DNA of 64,000 nt from Oscheius tipulae (Eukaryota; Nematoda; Chromadorea; Rhabditida; Rhabditidae): the NCBI GenBank assembly GCA_037178975.1, contig JASJZH010000004.1, forward strand, positions 9,734,001 through 9,798,000, in the 5' to 3' direction. The notes under the pieces were generated by a model that was given only the letters and a program-made list of their open reading frames with translations, was not told the DNA's origin and did not search any database. Shown here piece after piece: positions 45,019-55,265 of the stretch. A program made the position numbers and the translations under genes. Every line of letters begins with the position of its first letter. The first letter of the stretch is position 1.

Positions 45019-46219
45019 TAAAGCTAAAAATCAGTTTTTTAAAAGATGGTCCCTGTCTCTGTCTCTCTGGTGTGCGGACTATACGTCCCATTTTTGAAAG
45101 GGGCGTAAAGTCATACCTCCGGTTATAAAAGAAGGCGTATAGTCTTATATCCCAGTTTGGGTCTCTTGCGAGGGAAAAAGGACCGAGGACAGATAATCCT
45201 GAGAAAATACAATCAGAACTCAACAAAACTAGCATGGGCTAAAACTATTAAACACAACGACGGCATACGGGGCCTTAACGTCTGCAGTCATAAAGTTTAC
45301 GATAAAGAAATGACGGTATTGGAAACAGCCTCAGCCTTCTAGAATGTTCTTACATTCTCACAGTACCCAGCCGAGCCCGGAGATATCATCTTTCGAAGGC
45401 TACATGCAAGTGGCGGAATCACGAGCAAGCTGTCGCTTTTAGCCGTCTATTCTCCATAGCAAAACGCGGAAATAGCGCTATAGTTCGCAGTGTCTCTTCT
45501 CCCAACCATTGAATTTTCCAATTTCCTACTTTAAAAGATGCAGAATATCTGGGAGAATCCAAAGGAGAATTTGTTCTAACAAAATCCATTTTTAATGAAA
45601 AATTGAGCTATTATGACAAATGTGCGGGGTCTGGTTTGTCAAAAACTAGTCGATGACTTTCTTGTGCCCTCCAATAGTCTTGGTTAACAGTGTTCCAGTC
45701 ATGAAATTGACTTCATTTTTGGATATTTTGTTGGCCAAACTATTAAGAATCGATTAGCCGAGGGCACAAGCATGTTGTCCACTAGTTTTTGAGAAATCTG
45801 GACTCGGAATATTAGTTTTTAATGGATTTGGCAGTGAAAATGGATTTTGTTAGAAGGAGATGTGGTTCCAGTAGATTCTCCTGAAAATTCTGTTTATGTG
45901 AAAAACTGCAATCTTCAATGATTGGAATGCGAGTTAGAGACGTAAAAAAGGGAATGGAATGGAAATTTACCAGGGCGGCCAAACTAATCGACATTTGTCG
46001 GAGGGAGGGACCGATGGAGTGAGAAACAAGTAAAAGGACAGAGAGACGAGGAAAGAGAGATAGAGAGACCGAGACAGAGTGACAGGGACAGAAAGACATA
46101 GACAAAGGGCAAGGTAAGAAAGAGGCTAGGTAATGCTACCAGTAGTCGACATAACTAGAACTGGCTAGAACTATGAGATCAGATGACATACAAGACCTCA
46201 GAGTCATTGTCGCAGGCTG
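45019..46219. other. Intergenic, no gene seen
   Basis: Carries CTCTGTCTCTCTGG (about 45052-45070) and GAGACAGAG (about 46035-46100) simple sequence. No supported frame. An acceptor TTGTCGCAG ends it. Confidence 0.6.
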
Positions 46220-46506
46220 ATGGACACAGAATGTGAGGAGAAGAAGTTCCCAACTCGGCTCTTTCTCGTCGCTACCGTCATCTTCCTCATCATTCTGCTC
46301 GGAGGAATCGCCTGGATTTGTTATTCAAATAGCAGAGCTGGAGAGGAAGAAAAGGAGCCGTCAATGAGAGTAGAACCTACCAGGAACTGCCGTGGTTAAA
46401 GCTGGCCGAGCTCGAGAAATACGACGCGTACAGGAACTGCCGTCAGAGCATTATCCATTGCGAGGCAACGGTCTTCGGCAAACCCAGCATGGAACTCGAC
46501 TCCTAG
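46220..46506 (+). pseudogene. Single-pass membrane protein gene, frame broken
   Basis: An ATG five bases after a TGTCGCAG acceptor opens a 59-codon frame: MDTECEEKKFPTR, then a strong membrane anchor (LFLVATVIFLIILLGGIAW), then an acidic stretch, to a stop at 46397-46399. In a second frame 46360-46506 reads TYQELPWLKLAELEKYDAY and IIHCEATVFGKPSMELDS to TAG. The two frames overlap and both look coding, but any intron joining them would be too short (14-24 nt). A frameshift mutation is the simplest reading. A third frame stays open to about 46700. Layout resembles a type II membrane enzyme, family not recognised. Confidence 0.45.
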
Positions 46507-47515
46507 AAGAGATTCAGCAGATCGAATGCTATCATGTTCGGCGACAATCTGGACACTTTCTCATGGCTCACTATATTGGCATAGAGAGTGTGCTGATGGT
46601 GACTGACGGGGTGTACAAAGAAGAGAAGTGGAAGAGTGCTTCGAGAGGGGCTCGACCAGAGCACAATCGACCTACAAGGGGATCATTGTCAACATTTTGA
46701 GGGAACTTCATGTGCTGTGATCTCCAGTCATGTTATTAGGTCGAAGAGATATAAGAAAAAAACTGTTTTTGCCAAAACTTTAAAAGGACTGCTGTGTTCA
46801 GACGGAAATAAGTCCAGATCACCGATTCGGTTACACTTAGACCTACATTTAAAAAAAAGATGGGTCGATTTGCTTTTTTCTTCGAGGAGTTATGCAAAAA
46901 TAAAGTACTTATGACTCGGCCTAATAGCATAAAGTTTGACGAACAATGTTGTGCTTTTTCTTTCAGAAATTGATTAGTTCCGATTGTATTCATGTTTGTA
47001 TTAAAGCTCTTGAATGGTCGATTGTTCGTTCAATCAAACTTTCTCTCTGCTCAAGCCTTGGAAAGTCTTGTTCTCAGCCTCCTTCGTCTGTCCTGGCCGT
47101 TACTTGCCTATGAGGTAACTGCTGTTCTTCTCTAACTAAAGTCTATCTTCTTATGGCATCGGAAGTTGGAGAGCGGTGACTGGCATCTGGACAAAAACAC
47201 CCTTTGACATGTACGCGGTGCTTGGCTCGTCGCCTCCCGGACCATCCTACTGGCTATACACTGGTCATGATGTCCTGTGCTGAGGAACACGATTGCAACG
47301 GAGGAGATCCGCATGTCAGATGTTGTGATAGGATTATTGTAACAAGTTGACCTCTGCTTCCCTTCGGTCATCTTTAATACTGAATAATTCCTAACAATGG
47401 TCTTTGGCATTGCCTGTCCCTGTCCATTCAATGGATATCATTGGAAATTTTATTGTACAACTAAAATAGTGCAGCAAAAAGGTCTCATTTTTTGCTAAAA
47501 CGAAGTCTTTCTCCT
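46507..47515. other. Intergenic, no gene seen
   Basis: A 102-codon frame from 46392 runs into it to about 46700, likely the unused frame of the broken gene upstream. The remainder shows nothing I can support. Confidence 0.5.
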
Positions 47516-48986
47516 TCAGTATCCTGCAAAGTAAAATTTAAAATACAAAACTAAAGTGAAACTACCACCGCCGGTAGTGTATGGACGTAGCCTATGACAA
47601 TTCCATGTGATCGATTCCCCGTCATCTTCAACAAACACATAAGGTGTATAGGGAATCCATGAGATGCCAACTTCGATGAGAAAGTGCTGCGAGTGATTGA
47701 TACATGATCTCGCTAATTCACCGGCTGAAATGGATTTTGAGAAAATAGAAACTTCGTACATTTGGTGTCGTAGTCAATCGACAGATAAAATGTGCCAGCT
47801 CTCTCGCGGTTTGGTACATCCAAATGGAAAGTGGTGAAGTTCCATTCATCACCGGTGTTCTTTACAAGCGTGTAGCCTTTTCCCTGCTTTGCGCGGTAGT
47901 ACACCTTTCGTTCTATGGTATACTCCGATCCCAGCTCTGTCAATGTTAAACTACTGAAATCCTTCAGAATCTTACTGGCTTTGCTCGGTAACTCCAACGG
48001 CTAACTGAGACGTCTGAGAACGACTGGTCTGTTCAATGCCGTCGGCATCAACGCGTACCCAGATGTTTTTGGAGCTATTGTTGTAAACTACCATACGGCC
48101 AGCAAGACATTCCTCTGCAAACGGCTTTTCACAGCTCTCGACAAATTTAAGGACGAGGATAGGGAAGGGACAGGGAAGGGAAAGAGAAGCGACAGAGAAG
48201 GGACAAAGAAGGAACGAGTAAGGGACCTGGAAGGGACAGGGAAGGGACGGGCAAGGGACCGGGGAGGGACAGAGAAAGGATAGGGAAGAGAGAGGGAAGC
48301 GAAGGCAAGCAGTGCAAAAGTTCTGTCTCAAACTTACCGCTTTCCCCCCATCCGGCGATCATTTGCTTGACGAATACATTTTTACCAAGCAAAACCATGC
48401 TTCTTCTAATGATCGGATGGTTCTCACACCATACCGTCCAAAATTCATCATCATTTTCCAGCCACACAGTCATGAAAGCATATTCTCGATCTATTCCAGC
48501 AGGATGGAAAGTGATCTCCGAGTCAGTTTTAATCGTTGAGAAGGAAATGCTCGTATCGACGACGTAGAAAGCATCAAAGGATGAGCTGTACTTACTGCTA
48601 AGAGACACCGAACCTAAAAATATTCCAGGAAGGCACTTGTCTAACCTTTGGGACACTCGATATCCTGTTGAATTCCAGCAGAAATATAGTTTATCAGTGA
48701 TCGGGAACAGTCGACTCTGACACGAGCTCTCTTACCAGTTTTGTTGGTTATAGTAACTTTGGTCATGGAGGTTGTAGCGTTGCCCATTGTTAGGCTTGTG
48801 CTGAAATGACGACGATAATGCTTCTATTAGCAGAAGCTGGAAATTGCCACGTTTCAGTGTTTTAGCTGCCTTGATAAAGGAATTAGACACTACCAGGAAA
48901 CAGTTTGCAATATCCCACCTTGCATTACAAATACTGGACAGATAAAAACAGAAAAAGCAGAAGAAACGTAATGGCTGGTGCGACAT
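47516..48986 (-). CDS. Secreted protein of unknown function, seven exons
   Basis: Exons 48986-48919, 48800-48736, 48714-48646, 48613-48338, 48136-48006, 47953-47760, 47724-47516; about 337 codons. A signal peptide, MSHQPLRFFCFFCFYLSS, is followed by a Thr-rich stretch (TMGNATTSMTKVTITNKT) and two Cys-bearing segments, including ITFHPAGIDREYAFMTVWLE and ERKVYYRAKQGKGYTLV. The repeated beta-rich pattern in exons 4 and 6 suggests two related extracellular domains. All junctions agree in phase except exon 4 to exon 5, which is one base off; that intron (48137-48337) is made largely of a G/A-rich minisatellite, where an extra exon, indel or read error could hide. No family recognised. Confidence 0.65.
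48150..48305. repeat. AGGGACAGGGA minisatellite in an intron
   Basis: About a dozen imperfect units of AAGGGACAGGG/GGAAGGGAC. On the minus strand two of the three frames stay open through it as Pro/Leu/Ser-rich peptides (for example LSLPGPLPVPSL). It fills the intron between exons 4 and 5 of the secreted-protein gene, where phase fails. Confidence 0.85.
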
Positions 48987-49569
48987 AAAACATCAGCGAC
49001 AAGAAGATTTATCGCCCCGTAACTGTCCCTGTCCCGTGACTAATTACAGACCTGGACCAGATATCAAAATCGATCCTAGCCATTCACCACACCACCTAAA
49101 GGCAGCCAGCTCGGCATTTTCCGCCAAGAAGACAATGAATAGTAAAACTAGGCCAAGGCGTTTGTCAAGTAAGACGTCGGTATCTATATGAACGTTTGTC
49201 CAGAAATCAGGTCTTTGATATAAAGTTTAAAAAAGCCACTTGAGAGACACGAAACATTCAAAAATGTTCCGAGATATACAACCCCAGTCACGCGGTGCCT
49301 CTCTGCTTTTAGTATGATCTCTCTGACCATCTGCGCCGTCTCCTAGCCTCTGAGACAAAACCTTTCAAGAAATTCAGAGATATTCGCACCAGCAGGAACA
49401 AAATTTACTGGAACGGAAGAGTTGTCTTCACATAAGCAAACTATCGCCTTTCGGAGCTAAGGTTCCAGGTTAAAAATGTGTTGCTATTCTTCAACCATCT
49501 TCCTCATTCTTTGTTCTACGGCTCTTACATTTAATTTTGTTCTGAACTATCTCAGTTCTCTTTTTACAG
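48987..49569. other. Divergent promoter region with odd hydrophobic frames
   Basis: Lies between the starts of the secreted-protein gene and the receptor fragment. A minus-strand frame (about 49145-49040) reads like a signal peptide (LGLVLLFIVFLAENAEL) but lacks ATG. A plus-strand frame from 49475 (MCCYSSTIFLILCSTAL) overlaps the receptor exon in another frame. Neither is supported by splicing. Confidence 0.35.
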
Positions 49570-50059
49570 AAGACACACCGCATTCTTTGGAATGGACATG
49601 GACAAACCTATTGTGCTGTTCTGTGGCGTGGTGGCTGGAGTCTGGATAGCCAGTGTGGAATTCGGGAATATTGTTCTGACATTAATGGTCATGAGAAAAA
49701 TCAATGAGAACAAGTCATCGATGTCGAGAGAAACGCTTCGGATGCAGAGAAGTCTTAATCTGATCCTTCTAACTCAGACGGCGATACCTGGCCTGGCAGT
49801 TTCCCTTCCAACCGGGATCCAAATGATCGGTATGGTTCTACCCGAAGCATCATGGATTCAATCCAACTGGGTCATGACACCGTCGGTTCTAATCGTCGCC
49901 TCGTATCCACTAGTCAATTCGGCCTTTTGTGTATATTTCATGAAGCCATATCGGGTTTATTGCAGAAGACTGATTAGCAAAGTTATACCATGTGTCGAGG
50001 AAAACGGAACGTCTTCAGCCGTTGTCTCTCTTGCCGCTCAAAGTTCAGGGGTTGCCTGA
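49570..50059 (+). pseudogene. C-terminal half of a serpentine chemoreceptor
   Basis: One exon, behind a CTTTTTACAG acceptor at phase 2, covers TM5 to the C-terminus: VLFCGVVAGVWIASVEFG, then SRETLRMQRSLNLILLTQ (the SRH-like pre-TM6 motif), and SYPLVNSAFCVYFMKPYR in TM7. The tail is basic then Ser-rich. No upstream exons for TM1-4 were found in the 580 bp to the neighbouring gene, so this is a truncated copy, or its 5' exons are too diverged to see. The segment is closest in style to the receptor at 53116-54420. Confidence 0.7.
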
Positions 50060-51254
50060 GAAATAAAGCCTGTTTTGAACTTTGTAGTGAACTTTTGGCA
50101 CGAATGTAGAGAATGCAATTCTAGACCAACTGGAATCGGTCCAGAGAGACAGACTAACAGCGGAGATGTTGGAGCCACTGCGAGAATGCCACATTGCACG
50201 ACTGCCGCGATCGTACGAGATAACGCGACGTGTATCTCTGTCCCTCTGTCTCCATGTCTCTCTGTATCTCAGTCTCTGTCAATGTCTCCCTGTCTCTCTG
50301 TCTCCATGCCTCCATGCCTCTCTGTATCAAGGTCAATCATTCTTCAAATCCTTTTGCTCGGTGTTGGAAACCTTGGGTCTTCTGTCGCGATCACTGGTCA
50401 CAGCGTACCGTAGTATGATGTTCTTCCAAAACCGCTCCGATAATACCTAGTGAATCATATCCTGTAAATGTTCAGTTTTTTTAAAAGCAAAAAAGTTAGA
50501 CAGAGATTTTCTAAACAACCTACATTTGAGTACCTTCCCAGCATGGGATCAGACGTTACATACTGAAGTGAAACCAAATGATTGAGAAGGTAAGCCTAAA
50601 AATAGATAATTGCGGTTTCAATTGAGTTTTAAGAAGAGAGGGAAAGATAATTTGGAAGAAGAGGTATGAATGGACGAAACGAAGAGGATAGATGCGGCTG
50701 AAAAGAAAAAATGACCGTTCTTTTAGAACACGGAGGGTGTGAATGAACGAAGAGAGCGGCTCATAAACATTTTTCGTGAGACATCACTGACCTTTAAAAA
50801 AGAGTGAATGATTCTGGAGGGACGAGGCAATTTACCGACTTTTGTGGCATAAGCAAGTGTTCCAACCAATTGTTGGACTCAAAGAACAATGAGAGTCACT
50901 GCTCACGTGAATCAGAAGCACTAGCTGAGTCGATTTTGCACTGGGTGGACAAGATGGAAGAACCAACCCCTAAATCGAAACTGGAGGAGAGCCAATAATG
51001 CAAAGTGAGCGCTGCTTATCTCTGGATTTGGCGACCTCTGTGCACCTTCACATTCCTTCCACAACCCCATGTACAAAGAATCCTGGCCCCGGAGACCCCT
51101 CCCAGCTAGTTCCAAAAGTATGCGAGAGACTGCCGAATGCGTTGTATTATCAAGATTGTTCAGAGACGAGAGACAGAGAGAAAAAGATCTCTTTCAGTCT
51201 CTCAGTCCTGTTCAACAAAGCAAAAAGGTTTATTATGGATTCCAATAGGAAATT
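50060..51254. other. Intergenic, no convincing gene
   Basis: A TGTCTCTCTG microsatellite lies at about 50225-50335. A hydrophilic 64-codon frame at 50804-50998 has no support beyond its length. Both flanking genes point toward the tract. Confidence 0.5.
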
Positions 51255-51953
51255 CTATCCGGCTTGATTGGCTCCAAGACAGCTAACCTCGGTCACCACA
51301 GTGGTCTTGGTTGTTCCAACATAAGCCCATTGGCTGTTAATACACATCAGCACAGCATTCACAACCTTAATGTGACCTTAAAATGTCACATATAAACTGA
51401 TTCTGACCTGTGTCTGTCCATTGTTTACTTCCGGACCTCCCGTAAGTGTGTTGAACTCCATGAAGGCGAACCGATTGACTCCAGCATCACAAGTCACTAT
51501 CAGAGTCATGCAGCCAGCTGAATTCGTTCCCAGAGATCTAAAGGTACTCATATGATCTCCGCTCATCGCACTTGGAGAAGGCACTTTCACCTAGTCGGAT
51601 CCTGATTAAAGCCCGACGGTCGGGATGACCAAGATCGTTAGCCGCGAGGCAGTTTTAATTAACAGTGCGACGAGAGCCTTTCGTCAAGCAGAGAGTAATT
51701 AGACAAAGAGACACGCAGAAAGACAGAGACTGAGACATTCTCATCCAATGCTTGATATCATGAGGAAAACTCACGATGTCGGCGTGAAAGATCCAGGTCT
51801 GGCTGCAGTACCCGGTGCCAACGTTACGTCTTCTGCTGCACAGGTTCCGCCACAAGTTACGGGAGCCGTCGTTACAGTTCCTCCTCCGCTAGTAGCAGCA
51901 CAAGCTGAAGCCGAACCCAAGCTCATCAATGCCAGAAGCAAAAAGTGAATCAT
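51255..51953 (-). CDS. Secreted C6-domain protein (copy 1)
   Basis: Small extracellular protein with the nematode C6 domain (six conserved cysteines, function unknown). Exons 51953-51775, 51537-51408, 51365-51255 join in phase to 139 residues. Signal peptide MIHFLLLALMSLGSASA is followed by a Gly/Thr-rich start (CAATSGGGTVTT), CGGTCAAEDVTL, then GCMTLIVTCDAGVNRFAFM, GGPEVNNGQTQ and a final LMCINSQWAYVG and VSCLG, the usual C6 closing pattern. It is transcribed away from copy 2, with which it shares exon phases and sequence. The first intron contains a TCTCTGTCTTTC repeat just inside the donor. Confidence 0.85.
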
Positions 51954-52259
51954 CGTCTGAAAATTGAAAATATTCCGCTAAGCTATAGTAAAGAACACCG
52001 GCGGGCGAGATTAAAATCAGCGACTGGGTTAGGCATAGCTAGCCATTATGCATATCCGGGAATGGTCTCCTTCTCCCCACTTATCACCCATATCTCGCTC
52101 CTATTTATCAATCTTTGAATGAGAATCTTTGACCTTCTCGAGGGCGATTTCACATAAGCAGCGGGGCGGGACTAAAAAAGTCCGAAAACATAGTGGACAG
52201 GCTGCGGATGCTTTTCAGTTTCTTCCCACGCGATCAAAGCCACCTATCTTCTTTGACCA
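51954..52259. promoter_or_regulatory. Shared 306-bp bidirectional promoter of the C6 pair
   Basis: The only sequence between the two divergent C6 starts. Palindrome-like GCTAGCCATTATGC and TCTTTGACC are present but no known site can be named. Shared control is inference from geometry. Confidence 0.4.
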
Positions 52260-52977
52260 ATGCTACTTCTAGTTGCTTTGTTGTCCTGGCTCATCAAAGA
52301 GACCTTTCCTTGTGCTGCTACTGGAGGAGGAGGAACTGTCACAACTACAGCTGCTACAGTAACAACGACGGGAACTTGTGGCATTCCCTGTACGAAAGAG
52401 CAGGTCACACTGACTCCTGGCAGTGCAACTCCTGGTACTTTTACTCCTACTTCGTGAGTTTCAAGCAGACGGTTTTGGGGAATCCTGACACGGATCAAAA
52501 CTTTCTACAGCTTCCGGATTGTCCACTGAAACCAGAAGTTGTCACAAGCAAAGTATTCTGTAAAGTTCAAAAGTTCACCTGCGACAAAAGAGGACACTTA
52601 AAAAAGGGCCGACTCGCGATACATAAGAAAACTGACCGGCACTTACCGCTGCCGTAAAATGTTTCGGTTCGCGTAACGGTCACGGCAATTAGTCCTCCCG
52701 ATTAAATTCCAAACTCTCTCTCTCTTTCAGCACCTTCACCTGCCCAACTTTGACAGTTTCTTGCGATGCAGGTACAGGAAAAATCGCTTTCATGCAGTTC
52801 AATGTTGATGAAGGAGGACCGAGGGAGAATCAAGGAATGACTAAGGTTTTTGTGTAGTCCTAAGCATAATAGATGGGTTTTCAGGTAGTCACAGCTGTTT
52901 TAACATGCATAAATAATCAGTGGACCTACGACAATGGTATTCGAGTTGTGAACGAGGTCAACTGTCTGGGTACCTAA
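52260..52977 (+). CDS. Secreted C6-domain protein (copy 2)
   Basis: Paralogue of the divergent gene at 51255-51953. Exons 52260-52453, 52731-52845, 52885-52977 join in phase to 133 residues. Signal peptide MLLLVALLSWLIKETFP, then CAATGGGGTVTT, CGIPCTKEQVTLTPG, TCPTLTVSCDAGTGKIAFM, GGPRENQGMTK and LTCINNQWTYDNG ending VNCLG. The Gly/Thr-rich N-terminus is longer than in copy 1. AATAAA follows at about 52998. Exon boundaries and phases match copy 1, so the pair arose by inverted duplication of the whole gene. Confidence 0.87.
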
Positions 52978-53115
52978 TAGACACAAAAATAAAAATAATA
53001 AACGTTTATTTTTTTCGTGGTTTTCTCGAAAAGGGTGGAATATTCTCAGCTGTACCGTCTTTGCGAATCAAGAGATACAGGAAGATAAAGAGATAAAGAG
53101 ACAGAGAGACAGTGA

Positions 53116-54420
53116 CTAACTGTAAGCAGAGCTCGGATTGATTTCCGACACATGGCTACTGGTTTGGGGTGGTTTGTAGCAGAAGAACACCTTCAGGAAC
53201 AGATCCTTAGTGAATTTCCTGTAGGGAGCCATGAAATAGATACAGACGAGGGAGTTGACAAAAGGGTAGACAGCTACACACATAGAGAAAATAATGAGCA
53301 TCGGTTTTGATTGAATAAAGGAAATGTTCAGGTTTAAGCCAATGATCAGAGTTATCACGGGCAAGAAGATGGCAAAAAAGGGGATGACAGCCTATAAAAA
53401 AAAACTTTGGCTATCTCTGTCTCTCTCACTATCACTAACTTACCTGTAACAACAGAACGCGAGTCAAACTTTGCTGCATCTTCAGTGTCTCCGTGGATAG
53501 GGAAGCTTGTGCTGCTCGGATGTGTCTATGCACTATGTAGGAAAAGGAAACGTTGCAGCCCTCGCACCCTAACAGCCATAAAACCTCGCCTGTGCCGGAA
53601 AGAATGACCACCGGATGTCCCAGGTCAAAAGCAATGAAAGAAGTAGTATTGGGAAAAGCTGGTTCGGTAAGATTGTGTTTTTGGGCATAGGCCTTCAGCT
53701 CATCATACGATAAGGCATGTGAAAAGGTATGAAAAGTAAAGAATCCGCCAATAACGAGAGTAGAACTGAAGAAGATGATGAACCTGGAAAGTTGACCAGT
53801 TGACAGAGTGACAGTGTTACTGACATGGTTGTAAGATAATTCCTCAGAATCCCATCCATCTTCTTGAACACGAACATTCGATAGATACAACAGTCGTTGA
53901 CAGACAGAATTGTAGTCCCTCCCAATGTGAGGGTGAGTACAAACTGAAATTTGGATGGCTCTTTTGTCTTCTTCTCTATGTCTCTCTGTCTCTTTGCCTC
54001 TTTGTCTCTTTTTCTCTCTTCTCTATGTCTCTGTGTCTCTGTATTTCTGTCTCTCAATCTCTCAGTTTCTCCGTATCTCTAACACGTTTGTCTCTCTGTT
54101 TCACTGTCTCTTTGTCACTGTCTCTGAATCCTGCACCAAAAAAATATCCTAACCACAATTTTCGCTCCAGTCATGCCAAAATACTTCATCAATCCTCTAA
54201 CTTCCGCTCCGGGCAGTGGTACGATCAGATCCGGTATGAAGAGCCATTCGAGGAAGAAGCAAAACAAAAGATCAGTCACTCCTAACTTCACCATAGCCAC
54301 TTTGAATTTGCCAAGAGAAAGTGGAGAGGCTCTCCAGATGACCACAATTAGGTAGGCGGTGGTCAAAGTGGCAATGAAACTGAAGATATGAAAGGCGATA
54401 GTCAGAGGGGTGTCGAACAT
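53116..54420 (-). CDS. Serpentine chemoreceptor, Str superfamily (complete)
   Basis: Four in-phase exons, 54420-54154, 53943-53825, 53783-53444, 53391-53116, code for 333 residues with seven hydrophobic spans. TM1 is FHIFSFIATLTTAYLIVVIW; TM2 follows KFKVAMVKLGVTDLLFCFF. The TM3-4 loop has CCIYRMFVFKK. A large extracellular loop has one N-glycosylation site (HNLTE) and conserved Cys. The pre-TM6 motif is SLSTETLKMQQSLTRVLLLQ and the C-terminal motif SLVCIYFMAPYRKF. The intron between exons 1 and 2 carries a long TCTCTGTCTCTT microsatellite. Intact and probably functional; ligand unknown. Confidence 0.9.
53965..54125. repeat. TGTCTCT microsatellite in a receptor intron
   Basis: Imperfect TCTCTGTCTCTTTGCC units fill most of the first intron of the receptor at 53116-54420. 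It is the complement of the GAGACA motif found elsewhere. Confidence 0.85.
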
Positions 54421-55265
54421 TATGTATGAGGGTAGAGTCGTCCGAAGCGGAGGGGGTATACAGCTGGTTTGAAACTTCGAGAAAGACTAAAATGTAAGCA
54501 ACAGGTGCATTTGGAGAAGGATATGTTGGGAAGACACTTAGACCAGGAGTGACAGTGACAGTATTCGGAGCCTACTTCCTGAATTTTGTGGCAGGTTGTT
54601 ACTGTTTGTAGTCGTACTTCCTTTACTTCCTAAAAACTGTCTCGTCCTCCACATACGTGTGCTTTCCACCGAAAAGGCTTCGATTGATGGTCATAACGGA
54701 TTGTACGGAAGTGATGGCGTACAAGTTCTAAACACGGGCGCTGCTGCAGAGGAAATAGTTTGTCAGGCTTTCATGGAGAGCGGTTTCAGAAGAATGTAAA
54801 TAGAGGGAAAAATTTCTCGTTTTTTATTACACAGATGTATAGGATCTTGTTATGAACTAAATCAGAATACTGTCTCCGGCTCCGAACAACGGGGTTCTCT
54901 CTGTAGTTTTGGCCTCCCAAAACTTCTTGACTCTTAGCAGCACTTCCGATTAATCCATGTCAAAACTAGAGATGTGGGGTTTGAGGAAGACTGTCACACG
55001 CTTATAACAGAATCCAAAAGTGCACGAAGATCAGAAAACAAAACCCTCGGTCTTATCTTCTAATACGAACTATTCGCCGAGTCATTTTCGGGTCGGGTTT
55101 GGGGAGAGAGACTTCCGCTGCAGCAGAGACAGAAAAGTCCAGCCGTCTGTTGCTACCGCCGACCCGCACCCCCCTAATCGACTGCCGTCCAGATCAGCCA
55201 ACCCACTCGACTCTTTAACTAATTCTACCCCCCTCTGACTCATCCCACCCCCTTCCTGACGAGGG
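54421..55265. other. Intergenic, no convincing gene
   Basis: Contains a 67-codon frame at 54596-54799 with a hydrophobic start (MLLFVVVLPLLPKN) and a hydrophilic end. It could be a small secreted peptide, but nothing else supports it. A C-rich stretch (55160-55260) precedes the next gene. Confidence 0.45.
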
